DNA of 64,000 nt from Motacilla alba alba (lineage: Eukaryota; Chordata; Aves; Passeriformes; Motacillidae): contig NC_052016.1 of NCBI RefSeq assembly GCF_015832195.1, forward strand, positions 82,373,047 to 82,437,046, given 5' to 3'. Numbering within the stretch: position 1 is the stretch's first letter; each line of letters starts with the position of its first letter. Below are positions 38,499 to 50,465 of the stretch, piece by piece. The notes beneath the pieces are model-generated. The model had not been told where the DNA came from, searched no databases, and saw nothing but the letters and a program-made list of their open reading frames with translations. The translations under genes were made by a program, and so were the position numbers.

Positions 38499-41371
38499 AA
38501 TGATTTCTGGTAATTTATATCTTTAAAAAGTTGCAAATGATTCATGTAGCAAAATGGTGACACTTGCTGAGTGTGCTTTGTGAGTTACTCATCTACGCTA
38601 ACTTAATATGCCATTTGATTAAAGTCATATGCTCACAGACTATTAAAACAAGAATTTCATTGTTAGGAAAAAGAAACTTAGCAAACCATACATTTTTAAT
38701 ACAATGTCTTGGTATTTTTTTTTTGGTAAGTACATTTTGCTTTCAATAACCAAATTTTACAATTTTCCAGAGACTGTTGATTTTTTTATGATTCATTTCA
38801 TCTAACTTTAGATGTCTAGATTGCCTAAGCTTCTACAGCTAACGGAAAGAGCAATTCCAAAGCATCCAAGGTATTTAACCTATCTTATGGCTACTTTTCA
38901 AGATGACCTGGATTGCTTTGTGCTTTTCTCTACATCTCAGTTAAATTTGGTTTTTAGATGCAGTCTAAGTGCATTCCTGTGAAATTAATAGAAGACTCTT
39001 TTCCCCCCTGTTCTGCAGAAAGGCTTAATGTGGTCTCAGTTATCTGAAGTTGCTAGAGTAGGACAAGTAATATCCATGGTGTGTTTGACTCTGATTCTCT
39101 TTTCCTAAACCCACAATAGAGAAGATAAACTTATTTTCCTTTCACACTCTTCTAGGGGAGTTCATCTATATTCAAATGTAAGTTCAGTTTTCATACTGCT
39201 CCAATGAATAAAGCTCCTCTAGCATGGCTTTCATAAAGCTTATAGAGAAGCTGAGTCATTCAGGAGTGCCACATTGGAGGACAAATGTATATTCCAAAGG
39301 CTACATATATTCATCCCTAAATCACAGGAGAGAGATAACTTCAGCAAATTATGTGAGAGGAAAAAAAGCAGTCTTTCACTCCTTAATGTAGGCTTGATCT
39401 AAAGCCTTATGATGCTGTATTGAATCTTTTAATATGAGTTTAATGACAATCCAGACATAATTGAAGAAAACTCATTGAACTGGAACTCAGCTTCTGTTTT
39501 CCTGCACAGCAAGAGCTTACAAAGATGAAAGGCCTCAAGTAGAAATTTATCTTAACTAAAAGCATTGTTTTCTCTTACTAGTGTTTAGTCCTCATTTTAT
39601 TTGTTATAGCCTTTTCTACTATAATTGAAAAACTAATGAACATTAAGAAATAAATTTAAGTGATTTACTCATTTTCTCATGGGAAAGGGAGGGAGCTTTT
39701 CTTTAAGGATCCCTGGTTGTCTTTGAAAAGTGAGTGCTGTAACTACTGAGCTTCTTACAGTTGTTGAACTAACCATGATCTTTGAATTGTTACAAGTCAG
39801 CCTCCAAGCAATTGGAACGTCTTGCTCATGTTGATGCAATATCTAGTTACTGTGAGCTCAATTAAGAGACAAAATTAGAGAAGACAAGATCCAATTTCCT
39901 GGTTTTCAAAAGTTTAATATATTTCAATACCGTAAGGGGAACAGGCAACCTTTAATTCCTGAGCATGTTTTCCAATGGTTCTGCTGCTGCACACCAACCG
40001 TAGACAGATTTATGTTCCAATTTGATATAGTGACAGAGGTTGATTTTTTATAGACATAATTAAAGAAAGTGTTCACTGAGGTTTGTAAATTCATAGATAC
40101 TTCACAGTATATAAATGTATTTCATCAACAGTAGCTAACCCAAATTATCCAACAATATTTTATAGAAAAGGGTCTGTTGACCCACGCCAGACTTTGATTT
40201 TATGAAAAGTGCAGCAATGGCTGTCATGAGGTTTTACAAGGTATTCATTATGCTTTGTAACATCAAATCATCTTTCTGGATAGATTTTTCCTTTGTTCTG
40301 TTTTCTACAAGTGAACCAGTGGCTGCATACATATCTACATCCATTGCTAGTGAAAGGAGTAACAAAATAGTACAATTCTAGGATTATGCAGACATATCCT
40401 TGTTTCTGTGAATGAAGTTATATCATTATATATCTAGTTTATCACAAGCATGAATTACATTTGCATTTTTAATTTAGATCTTATGGGATAGAACTCATAG
40501 TTGAAAATGCATTTTCTACTGTTAATGGTTAGATTCTGTGTATATGTATTGAACTGATCTTTGTTCTATCTAACAATACTTAATGGTCTTTGTATAGTCT
40601 TTAAAATTCTGATTATCTGCTTGTTTTAAATTTTAATATTTCACATCACTAGATTTATTTCATATATTCATTATATTGGGATAGTAATTGTTCATGCTGA
40701 GAAGTATATGAAAAGATTAATGGGTTGTGACTCAGTACCTGCTGAGGCTTCAAGGAAAATAATTTATGCATTCTTAACACACTTAACTTTGAATTTACTC
40801 CCCAGCAAAAACTATTATCTAAGGTGAAAGCATTCATTGACTTGTAATGGTAATAATGCTATCTGGATGTAGGGGTAATAACATGCATATTATTGGTATT
40901 GAGGATAAGATAAAGGCAGCAAAAAATCAAAGTATGTTGAGGCTAACCATAAAGGTCAATGGGAAAGAGACAGTCTTGCACAAATACATCAGTGCAGAAA
41001 GAATTACTGAGGAGAAAGTAGAGCTATTAAAAGAATAAAGTAGTGCAGGCAATTAAATAAATGGTAGAAATTGCTGCCATGTTATTTTTATTCAAAAATT
41101 TTCTTCAGCAAAGAAGTAATATGAGTAATTAGCAAGGAAAAATTGCCTGTAAAGTTGAACATGTGCAAATCAGTCAGCTGAGATACTGGGCTGCCCAAGA
41201 TGTTAATATTTTTGTTTAAAAGGTAGAAGGGATTTTCAAAGCTGTGAAGGACAAATGGTGTCCTACTCTCTGCCAGTCACTGGCAATCAAGAGCCTTGTG
41301 GCTGCATGTTTTGCTATGGTCACTAAATGTGACACCAGTTGTCCTTCCAACCTAGAAAAGAAGTCCAGGAA

Positions 41372-41694
41372 GGTTTTATCACAGTTTCAAGTACTTAAAG
41401 GGCAGCTACAAAGATGACAGAGGCTCTGTCTTCACAAGAAGCCACAGGGAGTAGACAGGAGCATGGGTACAAGACCCATTAGGAGATAAAATACGGAAAA
41501 TTTTACACTGACAACAATTGATCACTGGAAGAACTTCCCTAGTGATGAAGTCCTTATCACTGGAGGTTTTCACAACTTGACTAGAGAGGATGCTAAATAA
41601 CCCAACTAAGCCCCTTTTTCCATTGAATATTGGACCAGATGGTCTTCCAAGGTCTTTTCAGAGAGAGGGCTATTCTTTGGTTTCATGGTTCTAT
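41372..41694 (+). mobile_element. CR1 3'-end fragment, sense
   Basis: Similarity begins at 'ggttttatcacagtttcaag', the CR1 segment coding for the D-L-I-x-A-F-Q-Y-L-K block. It continues with 'tacttaaagggcagctacaa' and 'gacagaggctctgtcttcac', and ends with 'gatggtcttccaaggtcttt' plus a degraded terminal repeat (ttctttggtttcatggttct). About 320 bases are present, diverged and non-coding. Whether the 150 bases upstream also belong to the element cannot be told by eye. Confidence 0.85.
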
Positions 41695-43325
41695 TTCTGA
41701 AGAATCATGGATAGTGAGGAGTAGTAACAAAAAAACTAAAGCCACAGGTTAGTAGTGTCCTTTTTTGTTTTTCTTTTTAAAAATACAAAGAAGTGAAGGC
41801 ATGGACACATGAGTGCCACACATGTGATTTCCATTTCTGCAATACTGGAAACAATGCTTGAGGATGAGAACCACAAGCAGCTTGAAGACAGTAAGTTCCT
41901 GGTAAGCAAGCAATATGGACTTTTAGAGTCATTTTATTTTGCAAGCTACATTAATTTCTTATGCAGTATTTGTGGGCAAAGCCACCTTATTTAATAAAAC
42001 TATGCTGACCGGAAAAGGTCATAGCTGGAAAAAAATATTTCAATCGGAGAGGAAGGAAGAGTTGTGACCTGAGAAATAAGTCGTCTTCCATGTATGCCAT
42101 ACTATTTTAGAGAGCTTGTTTCCAGGTATCTGTCAATAAATAAGCTTTTGTCATTTGAATATACGCTTTCAACATCTTGCCATTGATTGCAGTGCCTGCA
42201 GTGGGTACCCACATCTTGGCCTCAAGAGAATATTTACCTGTCTCTCCCATACCTTGTGGTAGCCATAAATATGCACCACATTTACAGCCCTGCTCTGGAT
42301 TTGAATCTAGCAGGGAATCTCTCTAGAGGGGAGAAGAAGGATTGTTACACAAATCAACTCAAATCACACCCAAAGGCTTCATTCTGAATCGATCCAGAAA
42401 CTAACGCAACCCTCAAGATACATTCGTGATGTATTGTCTTCTTATTCTCAGGCTTTTCACAACCACACCACCAGAAGGGTTACCCCAGTAGTCAGAGTCT
42501 GCAGCCAAATGACTCTGCTGAGAACGAGACAGTAGCCTGTCCTGAAAAACAAGATCTCATTTCATTACAATTCACCTTCCTGCAGCTCTTTGGAGTGTAA
42601 GCTTTCAGAAAGAATCTATAAAAAGATTTAGAAAGATACAAGGGATTCTGAGGAAGATAATATTCAAATCATTTTTACTATTTAACTTGGGAGAAGTAAA
42701 AAAAGAGGATAGATGTATGTATTACACAGAAGTACTTTTTGGGTCACATGGCATTCTTTGGTGCATGACCGTTTCTGATGGTGGTAAAACAATAGCTGGT
42801 AAGGAGCAATATAACTGAGGCAAGGGGGTTGTAATACAGGCATTCTACAGCATGCATCTCTTCTGTTTCTGCTTTCTGGGTGCTGCCTTCAGGAAACCTG
42901 GGCCTATGTTATGTGTGAAGCACACACAGTTAGCCTGACACATTGGGATTCACTTGAGCAATTGCCTGTGAGCTGCACAGATGGCCAGAACACACAGTAT
43001 GCTTTACGTGTTCTGGATGCATTGCACTGATTGCATATGCTCAGCAGTCTGTTATTCAAAACATTTAAACACTTGGCCACTGATCAAAGTTGTAGCTACT
43101 GCTCAGGCCAGGTCATTGATGTTCAGTAATCCTGGAGAAATGTTCTTTTCTCACTGGTCTTAAAGGAAGGGTTAAGCCTGCTTTTCCCTCACCGGTAGCA
43201 TGACATTGTTGTGAGCAATAAGAACATGTGGAATCCATTGCTTCAAGTCATAAGGGACTAGAGAGGAGGCCAAGTGAATTTGAAGAATCAAAACAAATTT
43301 ACATGTGAAGCATTGTTAGATGGAC
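41695..43325. other. non-coding spacer with one exon-like interval
   Basis: No gene is firmly recognised. The interval 42452-42600 is preceded by a reasonable splice acceptor and is listed separately with low confidence. The rest shows only short open frames. Confidence 0.55.
42452..42600 (+). other. speculative terminal-exon-like interval
   Basis: A pyrimidine-rich stretch ending in AG (tattgtcttcttattctcag, 42432-42451) precedes an interval open for 49 codons to a TAA at 42598-42600. The reading starts GFSQPHHQKGYPSSQ and is rich in Ser, Gln and Pro. A CTAAC branch-point-like string lies at 42401-42405, about 46 bases upstream, but an AG dinucleotide lies between it and the acceptor. The first codon would be split across the intron. 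A 49-codon open stretch is well within chance, and I recognise no protein family. Confidence 0.12.
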
Positions 43326-43820
43326 TCATAGACTCACAGAAACACAGAATGGGTCAGGTTGAAAGTGACCACTTTGGGTCAAACAGCCCAGCCTCCCTGC
43401 TAAAGCAGAGTGAGTCTAGAGCACGTGGCACAGGCTTTCATCCAAACAGTACTTGAATAACTCCATTGAGAGAGACTCCGCAACCTCCCTGCAGAGTCTG
43501 TTCCAGTGCATGGTCATTCACAGAGTAAAGAAGTTTTTCCTTATGTTCAGAAGGAACTTCCAGTGCATCAGTTTCTGTCTGTTGCCTCTTGTTGTATTGC
43601 TCAGCACCACCGAGAGAGCCTGGCTCCATCCTCTTCACACCCATGCTTTAAATATTTAGAGAAAGGACCTCTCTGAGTTGCCTCCTTGCAAAGCAAACAC
43701 ACCCAGCTCCCTCAGCCTTTCCTTGTAAGAGACATTCTCCAGACCCTGGGCCAACTGATTAGCCCTCTGCTGGACCTGCTCCAGGAATTCCATGTCTTGT
43801 TGTGGAGCCCAAACTCTTCA
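43326..43820 (-). mobile_element. CR1 3'-end fragment, antisense
   Basis: The plus strand begins catagactcacagaaacacag at 43326, a degenerate antisense terminal repeat, followed by 'gaatgggtcaggttgaaagt'. The body contains the familiar antisense blocks 'tttttccttatgttcagaag', 'ctgttgcctcttgttgtatt', 'cagctccctcagcctttcct' and 'attagccctctgctggacct'. It ends near 43820, where 'tgttgtggagcccaaactct' corresponds to the coding segment around the Q-F-W-G-P residues of the RT C-terminal part. It is moderately diverged and clearly CR1, about 490 bases long. It is dead and 5'-truncated. Confidence 0.92.
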
Positions 43821-44324
43821 CTTTATTTTACCACTAGACACTGACATTACTAGATCTGTATCTCCACAGGAAAATGCAGGAGGATGCTCAAAGTGACATT
43901 GTAGAGGTTGGTACCTCTCTCAGCAACCACAAGAGTACTCTAAAACAACTTTAGACCCCAAAGATCATTCACCAAGCTAAGTACTGAAAGTAATGAGGGT
44001 GAATCTGATAAGATACTAATTAAAAAATCCATTGTAGTTAAAGTAGAAAATACTTAATTTTTAAAAAATAAATGCGTAACAAAGAAAGGGTCCTTTATTC
44101 TCTGTGTATGGAAATAAACAGAGAATATTCCATGTACAAGCACATGGATGCCTTTTTATGATGCTCTGAAGCTCTTAGAAATGGCCTCAGTGGGCGTGAC
44201 TTATTGAGGTGAATCATTGCTACCCTGAAGAACTTTGGGGGCTAATGTAGTATAAAATAATGAATGCTCTTCATCAGCTGACTTGATAAATTTGGTTCTG
44301 ATTTATTTATTGCAAATAGAGAAT

Positions 44325-44402
44325 GAGGATTAAAGTACCTAACACTGTAATTGAACTCAAGTCCTTTTCAAAATCCCTGTGAGAAAAGCACCACTGTACC
44401 TT
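44325..44402 (-). repeat. possible MIR / tRNA-SINE head fragment (antisense)
   Basis: The string 'aattgaactcaagtcctttt' followed by 'aaaatccctgtgagaaaagc' and 'accactgtacc' resembles the antisense tRNA-like head of MIR, with the B-box as TTGAACTC. Upstream similarity is poor. It is only a suggestion. Confidence 0.25.
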
Positions 44403-47400
44403 TCATCTATTGTGATATAATCTTTTATCTGTGCTGCACTTCACGGTTCTTTATTAGCTCCCTGTACAACTATTTACTGTTCAGGATTACTTCAGGTGCC
44501 TTTCTGAATAAAAGTATCCTGGCTCTGGTAAAAAGAAAAGAGGAAAAAGGAGGAAAAAAAATCCTCATAGAAGCTTATCATGTGTATAAGGCACTTTAAA
44601 GAAAGACAGTAACTCAACCAACACATCAAACATAGTGTTATGAATATCATTCAAATCTAGTATTTAAATATTCCTAAATTAACAATGAATACAACTCCTA
44701 AAACTAGGAAATTTAGACAAATAACATTGCAAAATCACTTTTATTACCTATGATTGTCACCACTTTGAGTTCATTAGCATTTTAATAGTAAACCTTTATT
44801 TCAATAATTACTTTTTTTTCTTCTTAATTCTAAAGAGCACTGTTGATTTTGAAGACTGGTGATTAAAGGAAATATGACTTTTTTCATAAGGGCTAATTCT
44901 TCAACTGTTCATGTAATTACAGGCATGAAGGCTTGGCCATTGCAATTTCATAAAGGTCAGACTAATTCTCAGCCTAGGAGTACTCCTTTACTGGATACCT
45001 TCATTTATGTTTTTTGAAACAAGCATTGTTCGAAAAGTCACTGCTTGTCTCTCCCTCTCTGATATATTATGCAAAATACTTGCAAAGGGCAAATCAAAGT
45101 ACTGCTTCAAAAAGGTAATATATACAAGAAAAGTGGATTTTAATTCTGCCGTGTTCTGAGGAAGATTTTGCCTCTCCTAGAACAAATTTGAAAGGCGGCC
45201 AACAGTCCTCACAAGATGTGGGATTCCCATTCTCTATGCTAGACATCATATTTAATACTTTACAGTTATCCATCAGTATTTTAAGAAACAAGTGAATTTG
45301 GGCTTTTGAACAACTTCATTTGCTGCATTGCTTATCCTAAAGTAGCTTGATCAGATACATTTTTTTATCAGTTCTCTCCTTCTAATCAACTTCCTGGATA
45401 GGAATGTTCCAGGGCTGTATTTTCATGGGATTACCAGCACTTCTGGCTTTTGCCCACATGTAGAGGAGCAATAAAATTATCTACATATTTTCTTTCTTTG
45501 TATGATCACAATTATAATTTGAAATCTAAGACTATTCATCATATCTGGATTTCAATCCTGAATGAAGCTGTGCATGATTAAAAACTAGTTTTTCCTTCAA
45601 TGCCTATTGGCTGTGGTTCTTAGGATGTTTGACATCTGATAGGAAACACTTAGCTTTATACAGATGGGGAAAGAAGGCTGCATATGCTGATATCCCATAG
45701 GACAGTTCTTAATTGCCATCTATACTTTTATGCCTTTACTGACTATATATAAATCCCTCTGCATAGGTAAATCTATTAGAAGGTGACCTGCTAAGTTTTT
45801 AATTAAAAAAAAATAAGTTCTGCAGACCCCACTGTCCCCTTTTTATGATCTTCAGGTAAGGGAAAATAATGCATCAGGGATTCGTAGTATCATAATTAGC
45901 TTTTAAATGCAAAATTAACCTGAACTGTCTAAAAACCAAAGAGTCTCTTACAAAAGGTAAATGAATGACTACATAAATGACTCAATTTAACATCAGCACA
46001 AGGAAAAAAAAGACATAAAATCTTATCTTTATATATTTAAACTTCAAAATTGTCAATTTATTTATCTATACAGCAGTATATTTTGATATGAACACTTGGA
46101 ACATCTGAGATTAAAAAAATAATGAAATCTGAATCCTTTTGTGGGGTCTTGTTGAAAATCCCAGAAAACAAAGAGCGGAGAAAGGATTTATTGGCATCAT
46201 TAAACTTTTGATCTGTCATTACAATATATTTTTATTCTTCACATGCTGTTCTGTGCTGCAAATATTGTTTGTGTATTTATTATTCTTTAACAAATAAAAC
46301 AGAGCTTGTGGAACATAGAACAGAAAAAAGATTTTTTTTTCTTCATCTTGGATGTAGAGGCAAATCTGCACTTATTTGTTATATTCCTGCATTTGTGCAT
46401 ATGGCATTTATTTTTGTACAGCTTTTCAGCTGAAGTGAAAGGCTTAAAAATAGTCTCATTTGAATCTTCCTCCTACCAAAGAGTAGGGTACTTGTGCCTG
46501 CTTAAGAGAAGAAACACCTGGAGTGGAGGTTTTGCCACTTGTAGATCAGCTCTAAACACGACTATACTTTGTTTCTTATCCTCCTGGGGCACGCTGATTA
46601 TGTGTCTTTAATACCTGATAAAACATCTTAGTGATCTGAACTAGTCAGGCCAATGGAATGCAGTTATTGTGGAGAGCGACTGCCTGCATTGAAGGAGATG
46701 CTGAAAACTGGTTTTACTTACTTGTCATACAGACAACAAGCATTTGCCATAGCTCAGACAGCTATCAGTAGAAAAGGGAACACTTTGGTAATTAATACCC
46801 GCATCTTTATTTTCATTATGGCTCCCTATATTTTGGCTCTTTGCCAGTGAAGCATTAAAATCTCTTTGTCTTTTTTTCCAAGCTTATCTCCAGCCAAATA
46901 AGTCAAGACAGAGTTTCAAGATACCAGAATTTGTGTGGAATCTTCCATTTTATTTAGCAAATAAGTAATGCTAGTGGAAGTTGGGGTAACAGAGAGCAGC
47001 TGGCTCTGTGTGTGCATATGTTTAACGAGAGAGGAAATGGAGGTGGCTAAGTACAATGGCTTGCTTCCATGGTAAAGCAGGAGGTAAATCTGGTACTGTC
47101 CAATTGATTTGCTCAAGGTGTTTGCTGGAAATGGCTGCTGTCTTACCCATATATTGCATAGCGTGAACCTTGTATATTTGTCAGAAAGATTATTCTGGGT
47201 TTTCCCAGTGCAGCATGAGTTCTTTCCAAAAACAGCTGTACTGGGTGTCCAAAGCAGATGGTGTCACCAGACTTTGATTGTGGGCTCTCACTAATTTTGT
47301 TTTGCATTAAATAATAGATATTATTCCAAAACAGATGTTTGAATAGGGATGGTAGAAGAAAATCATGTTAAAATGTTGTGTGTAACTAAAATTCTTTTTT

Positions 47401-48419
47401 TTTTCAGGAAAGTGACCGGAAAAAAAATCAGGATTAATACAGGCATAATATGACTCTCTTTTTGAATCCAAAGTAGTGGAGACTAAATTCAATTAATGTT
47501 CTCATTCTCCCTCTTTCTTAATATTTTTAAAAGAATTCACCCTAACCACACATGAGATGAGGACACCTGTTTTAAATGCTGTGCAAATTAGCCAGGGGTT
47601 GGATATGTATTAGCAAATTTCTGTGCAGGAAATTCCATTATTGTGAATATTTTTAATGGAATCAGGGATTGCTGAAAAAAAGCAAAATGGTATTTCAAGA
47701 GGAGTTTGGTTAAGGATTTGAAAGAAACAAATGCAGAACAAAGGAATAAAATGGCTTTATGCGTCTAGCTTCTCCAGATGCCAATTAAAAATACACATAA
47801 AATACATATAATACAGTTTTTTGTAAGAATTGAAAGTACAGTTCTAGAAAAGTTTAAGATGATTTAAAGAGGCGCTGCTGCAATCACTTCTTCCCTCCCA
47901 TACTTGCTCTTGCACTTCTGACCCTGCTTTGCAGTCTCTGACACTCTTTTGTCCTCAGTTGTGGTTATTTCAGAGAACTAGACTAGAAGAAAGCCAATAT
48001 CTGGTGGCAAAAGAACATACTGTGAAAGGCCAGAATTATAAACAAAGTGTTGGGAAGGAAGACCATCTTGGAATAATCTAGTGAATTAAATAATGATTTA
48101 GTTTTATTAAAACACCTAGAATTAATTACTGACACATGCAGTTTCTAGGAAACCTCATCATGCAGGAGACATTAAACTTTAAAAAGCAAATGTAAACATG
48201 ATGTGGAGAAAAATCCCATATGGTTGTGAAAAAAAAATAGCTTTTTCAAAAAAGTTAATTTTTATTAACTTTTATTAATAGAAAAGGTGAAAAATAGTAA
48301 ACAAGACTTAGATATTTCCCACTACTAGAAAACTGGTGGAGGAATTGAAACTGGGAAGAATCAATCAGTTCTAAAACTTCCATTAAGTATAATTTTTATA
48401 TTATTAATAAATAAATTTT

Positions 48420-48770
48420 AAAAAATAAAACACGGTGAAAAAAAAACCTTAACAAACATCCTAGACTACAGAGACCATTGCATTGATTATTAATTATTAT
48501 AGCTGTTGTTATTTGCTTTCATTTAGAGATTTGTTTAATTAAGTCGTCCCAATTCTGTGCATTAACATATTTGTATTATGTGAACAGCTTGCACCCATTT
48601 CTTATTAGTAGAAATGTAATACAGCATTGAGTATTTAAAGCATTCAGCGGAAACTAGTAATAGAGTTGAATTAAGTTATTCTGGATATATACTGATAGTG
48701 GATTGCCAATGAACACAAAGAGCTTGGAATTCAGCCACTAAAATCCATCTGCAGAGCATTAATTTAGTTC
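48420..48770. promoter_or_regulatory. candidate AT-rich conserved non-coding element
   Basis: No repeat or coding signal is seen here. The stretch is dense in homeodomain-type cores (ATTAATTATTA near 48488-48498, TTTAATTAA near 48535-48543, GCATTAA near 48558) and POU/SOX-like strings (attgcattgatt at 48477-48488). This composition is typical of vertebrate developmental enhancers, but in AT-rich DNA such strings also arise by chance. Only conservation could decide. Confidence 0.2.
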
Positions 48771-49889
48771 CTAAAGGGGAGACCTGGGAACTCCTACCAA
48801 GAGGGAGTCAGAGGATTCTGTGTGAATGAGGGCAACTGAGAAATGATTGATTGTACTGACCTTGAAAGGAAGGACTTATAGCTTGACTATACATCTTTGA
48901 GACGAAAAGACTTAGGAGTTTTTCTTGTGAATAAAATTGGAATATTCCTTTAGTTGCAGTTGCATGCAGGGAACCATTGGCAAACTCAGATAATTTAGAT
49001 GTTTGTAAGCAAAAGACTTGCCATTTCTATCAGTTCATTTTCTATCCCTATTCCTTTGGTTATCTGAGTACCTCAGGGCTGCTCCTCTTCTGACTTTTCC
49101 CTGCTGCTGTGCTCAAGGCACCTTGAAGGGTACCTCAGGCAGGGGTTCAATACCAGCAGCCTGGTAGATTCCCATCAGGAGTTATTTGGGCTGGTGACAC
49201 GCATATCAGAAAGTAGAGCTTGTGCAGAACCCTAATTCCTTTCCAGACTACAAAAACTGGTGTGTAATAAGCCATTAACTTAGGAGAAGCGAGTAATTTC
49301 ACTTTATTGGAATCTCCAGGCACCATTTTTTTAATTCCAGATACACTGACTTGCTTATTGTTTGCACGGCAATGAAAATTGTCCATTTTTTTAGTTTTAC
49401 CTCTTTCCTTTGGTTTCTAAGATTTAGTGTTTCATCTGGGCTCCCTCAACAGCCTCAGAAAATGATCCAGTAAAAAACAAAGTAAATCATATACTGAGCA
49501 AATATTTTGTTCAATAGACTTCAGGCAGATCTGTCAAGAAAACATGCTAAACTCCTCTGACACAGAGTTTTAGCTACCCAAAAATCTCATCAGCAGAAGA
49601 GCAGTTACAATTTCTCATCAAATATGCTCTGATACAATCAAATTCAGATTTGCAGTCGAATATTCTACCTTGTTGCTACTGGAAATATGAAGCATTAGTC
49701 ACCAAGACTGATGCAGAGAAAAGTGAATAGATTCTATAAGTCGGAATATTCACAGATTTTTCCACATTATCATATGAATTTTGAGAGGGTGACTAGGTTT
49801 TATTAACAATAAATTATCTTGAGCTGTTATTAAATCGTTCTCTTGGGCACAACACTGATAATGCCATATGTTACTTTTTTGTGTTTCTC

Positions 49890-50120
49890 ATTCTCAGGTT
49901 TTTTAATTAAGGGTGGATGGGTGAAAGGAGTGATGTCTCATTAATTTAATTAATGGATTGAAAGGCCATATGACCATGAATTAACATGAATTGCTCTATG
50001 GAGAGACAACATTATTTTTTTGAGGAAATAAACATTGCACTGCCCTCTCGTCACCTAAGTAAAATAAGCAGAGATAATCAACAACCTGAACACAATCATT
50101 AAGAGATCAGGAAATTAAAA
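49890..50120. promoter_or_regulatory. candidate AT-rich conserved non-coding element
   Basis: Three TAATTA-type cores lie within 50 bases (49911-49919 and 49939-49955). The second is an inverted repeat, CATTAAT-TTA-ATTAATG. It is followed by two direct copies of catgaatt at 49975-49982 and 49985-49992. Homeodomain dimers commonly bind such palindromes. No transposon similarity is visible. The call is inferred from motif layout only. Confidence 0.25.
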
Positions 50121-50364
50121 AAAACCCAAACTTTAAAAGGATTCTTACACATTAATTTCTTTTAAAGTTGCTACTTCAGCGTACTGAACTTTGAAAAAAA
50201 TCTGTTAATTCATTTTGGTTATCATTTATTAGTCACCGAGGTACTTGCAAAGGAGAAAAAAATTGTTTTTTATTTGGGCTAAGAGAACAGAATTTAGGAT
50301 ATATGTGACAATTTTTATTTTACTTTTTCTGCCAATGAAATGGGACACTTGATGAGAGTTTTTT

Positions 50365-50465
50365 CTGTGCTTTAAGTTTCTCATCTGAAAAATTAGGATG
50401 TTCACTCACAAGCAGCTTTTTTAAGCACATATTAATGAAGAATGTGATATGTGGAAAAATGAGCA
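50365..50465 (+). repeat. possible MIR-like fragment (sense)
   Basis: The string 'tttaagtttctcatctgaaa' with 'aattaggatg' and later 'ttaatgaagaatgtg' follows the sense MIR order CTCAGTTTCTCATCTGTAAAATGGGGAT ... TTAATG. Divergence is high and the match short. Confidence 0.35.

Larger units (their letters stand above)
35121..41371. other. AT-rich non-coding spacer
   Basis: No gene or dated transposon is recognised over 6.2 kb. It contains a 12-bp perfect tandem duplication (35526-35549), a 25-base T-tract, a (TG)n run and a GC-richer patch at about 37790-38000. That patch has no open frame that I can link to a known protein. A 63-codon frame at 40847-41038 has ordinary composition but no recognisable relative. 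Confidence 0.6.
43821..50364. other. AT-rich non-coding sequence, possible conserved elements
   Basis: No gene is recognised. A weak MIR-like fragment lies at about 44325-44402. Two stretches (48420-48770 and 49890-50120) have the look of AT-rich developmental enhancers and are listed separately. The open frames at 46306-46611 and 46653-46850 have no recognisable relatives. Confidence 0.6.

Noticed and set aside
40847..41038. 63-codon frame with a charged C-terminal half
   Set aside because: The length is within chance expectation and no family is recognised. No flanking exon signals were found.
46653..46850. 65-codon plus-strand frame starting MECSYCGERLPALKEMLK with a CxxC pair
   Set aside because: The start looks protein-like, but one CxxC pair is not a zinc finger, the frame turns hydrophobic and ends, and no splice signals bound it.
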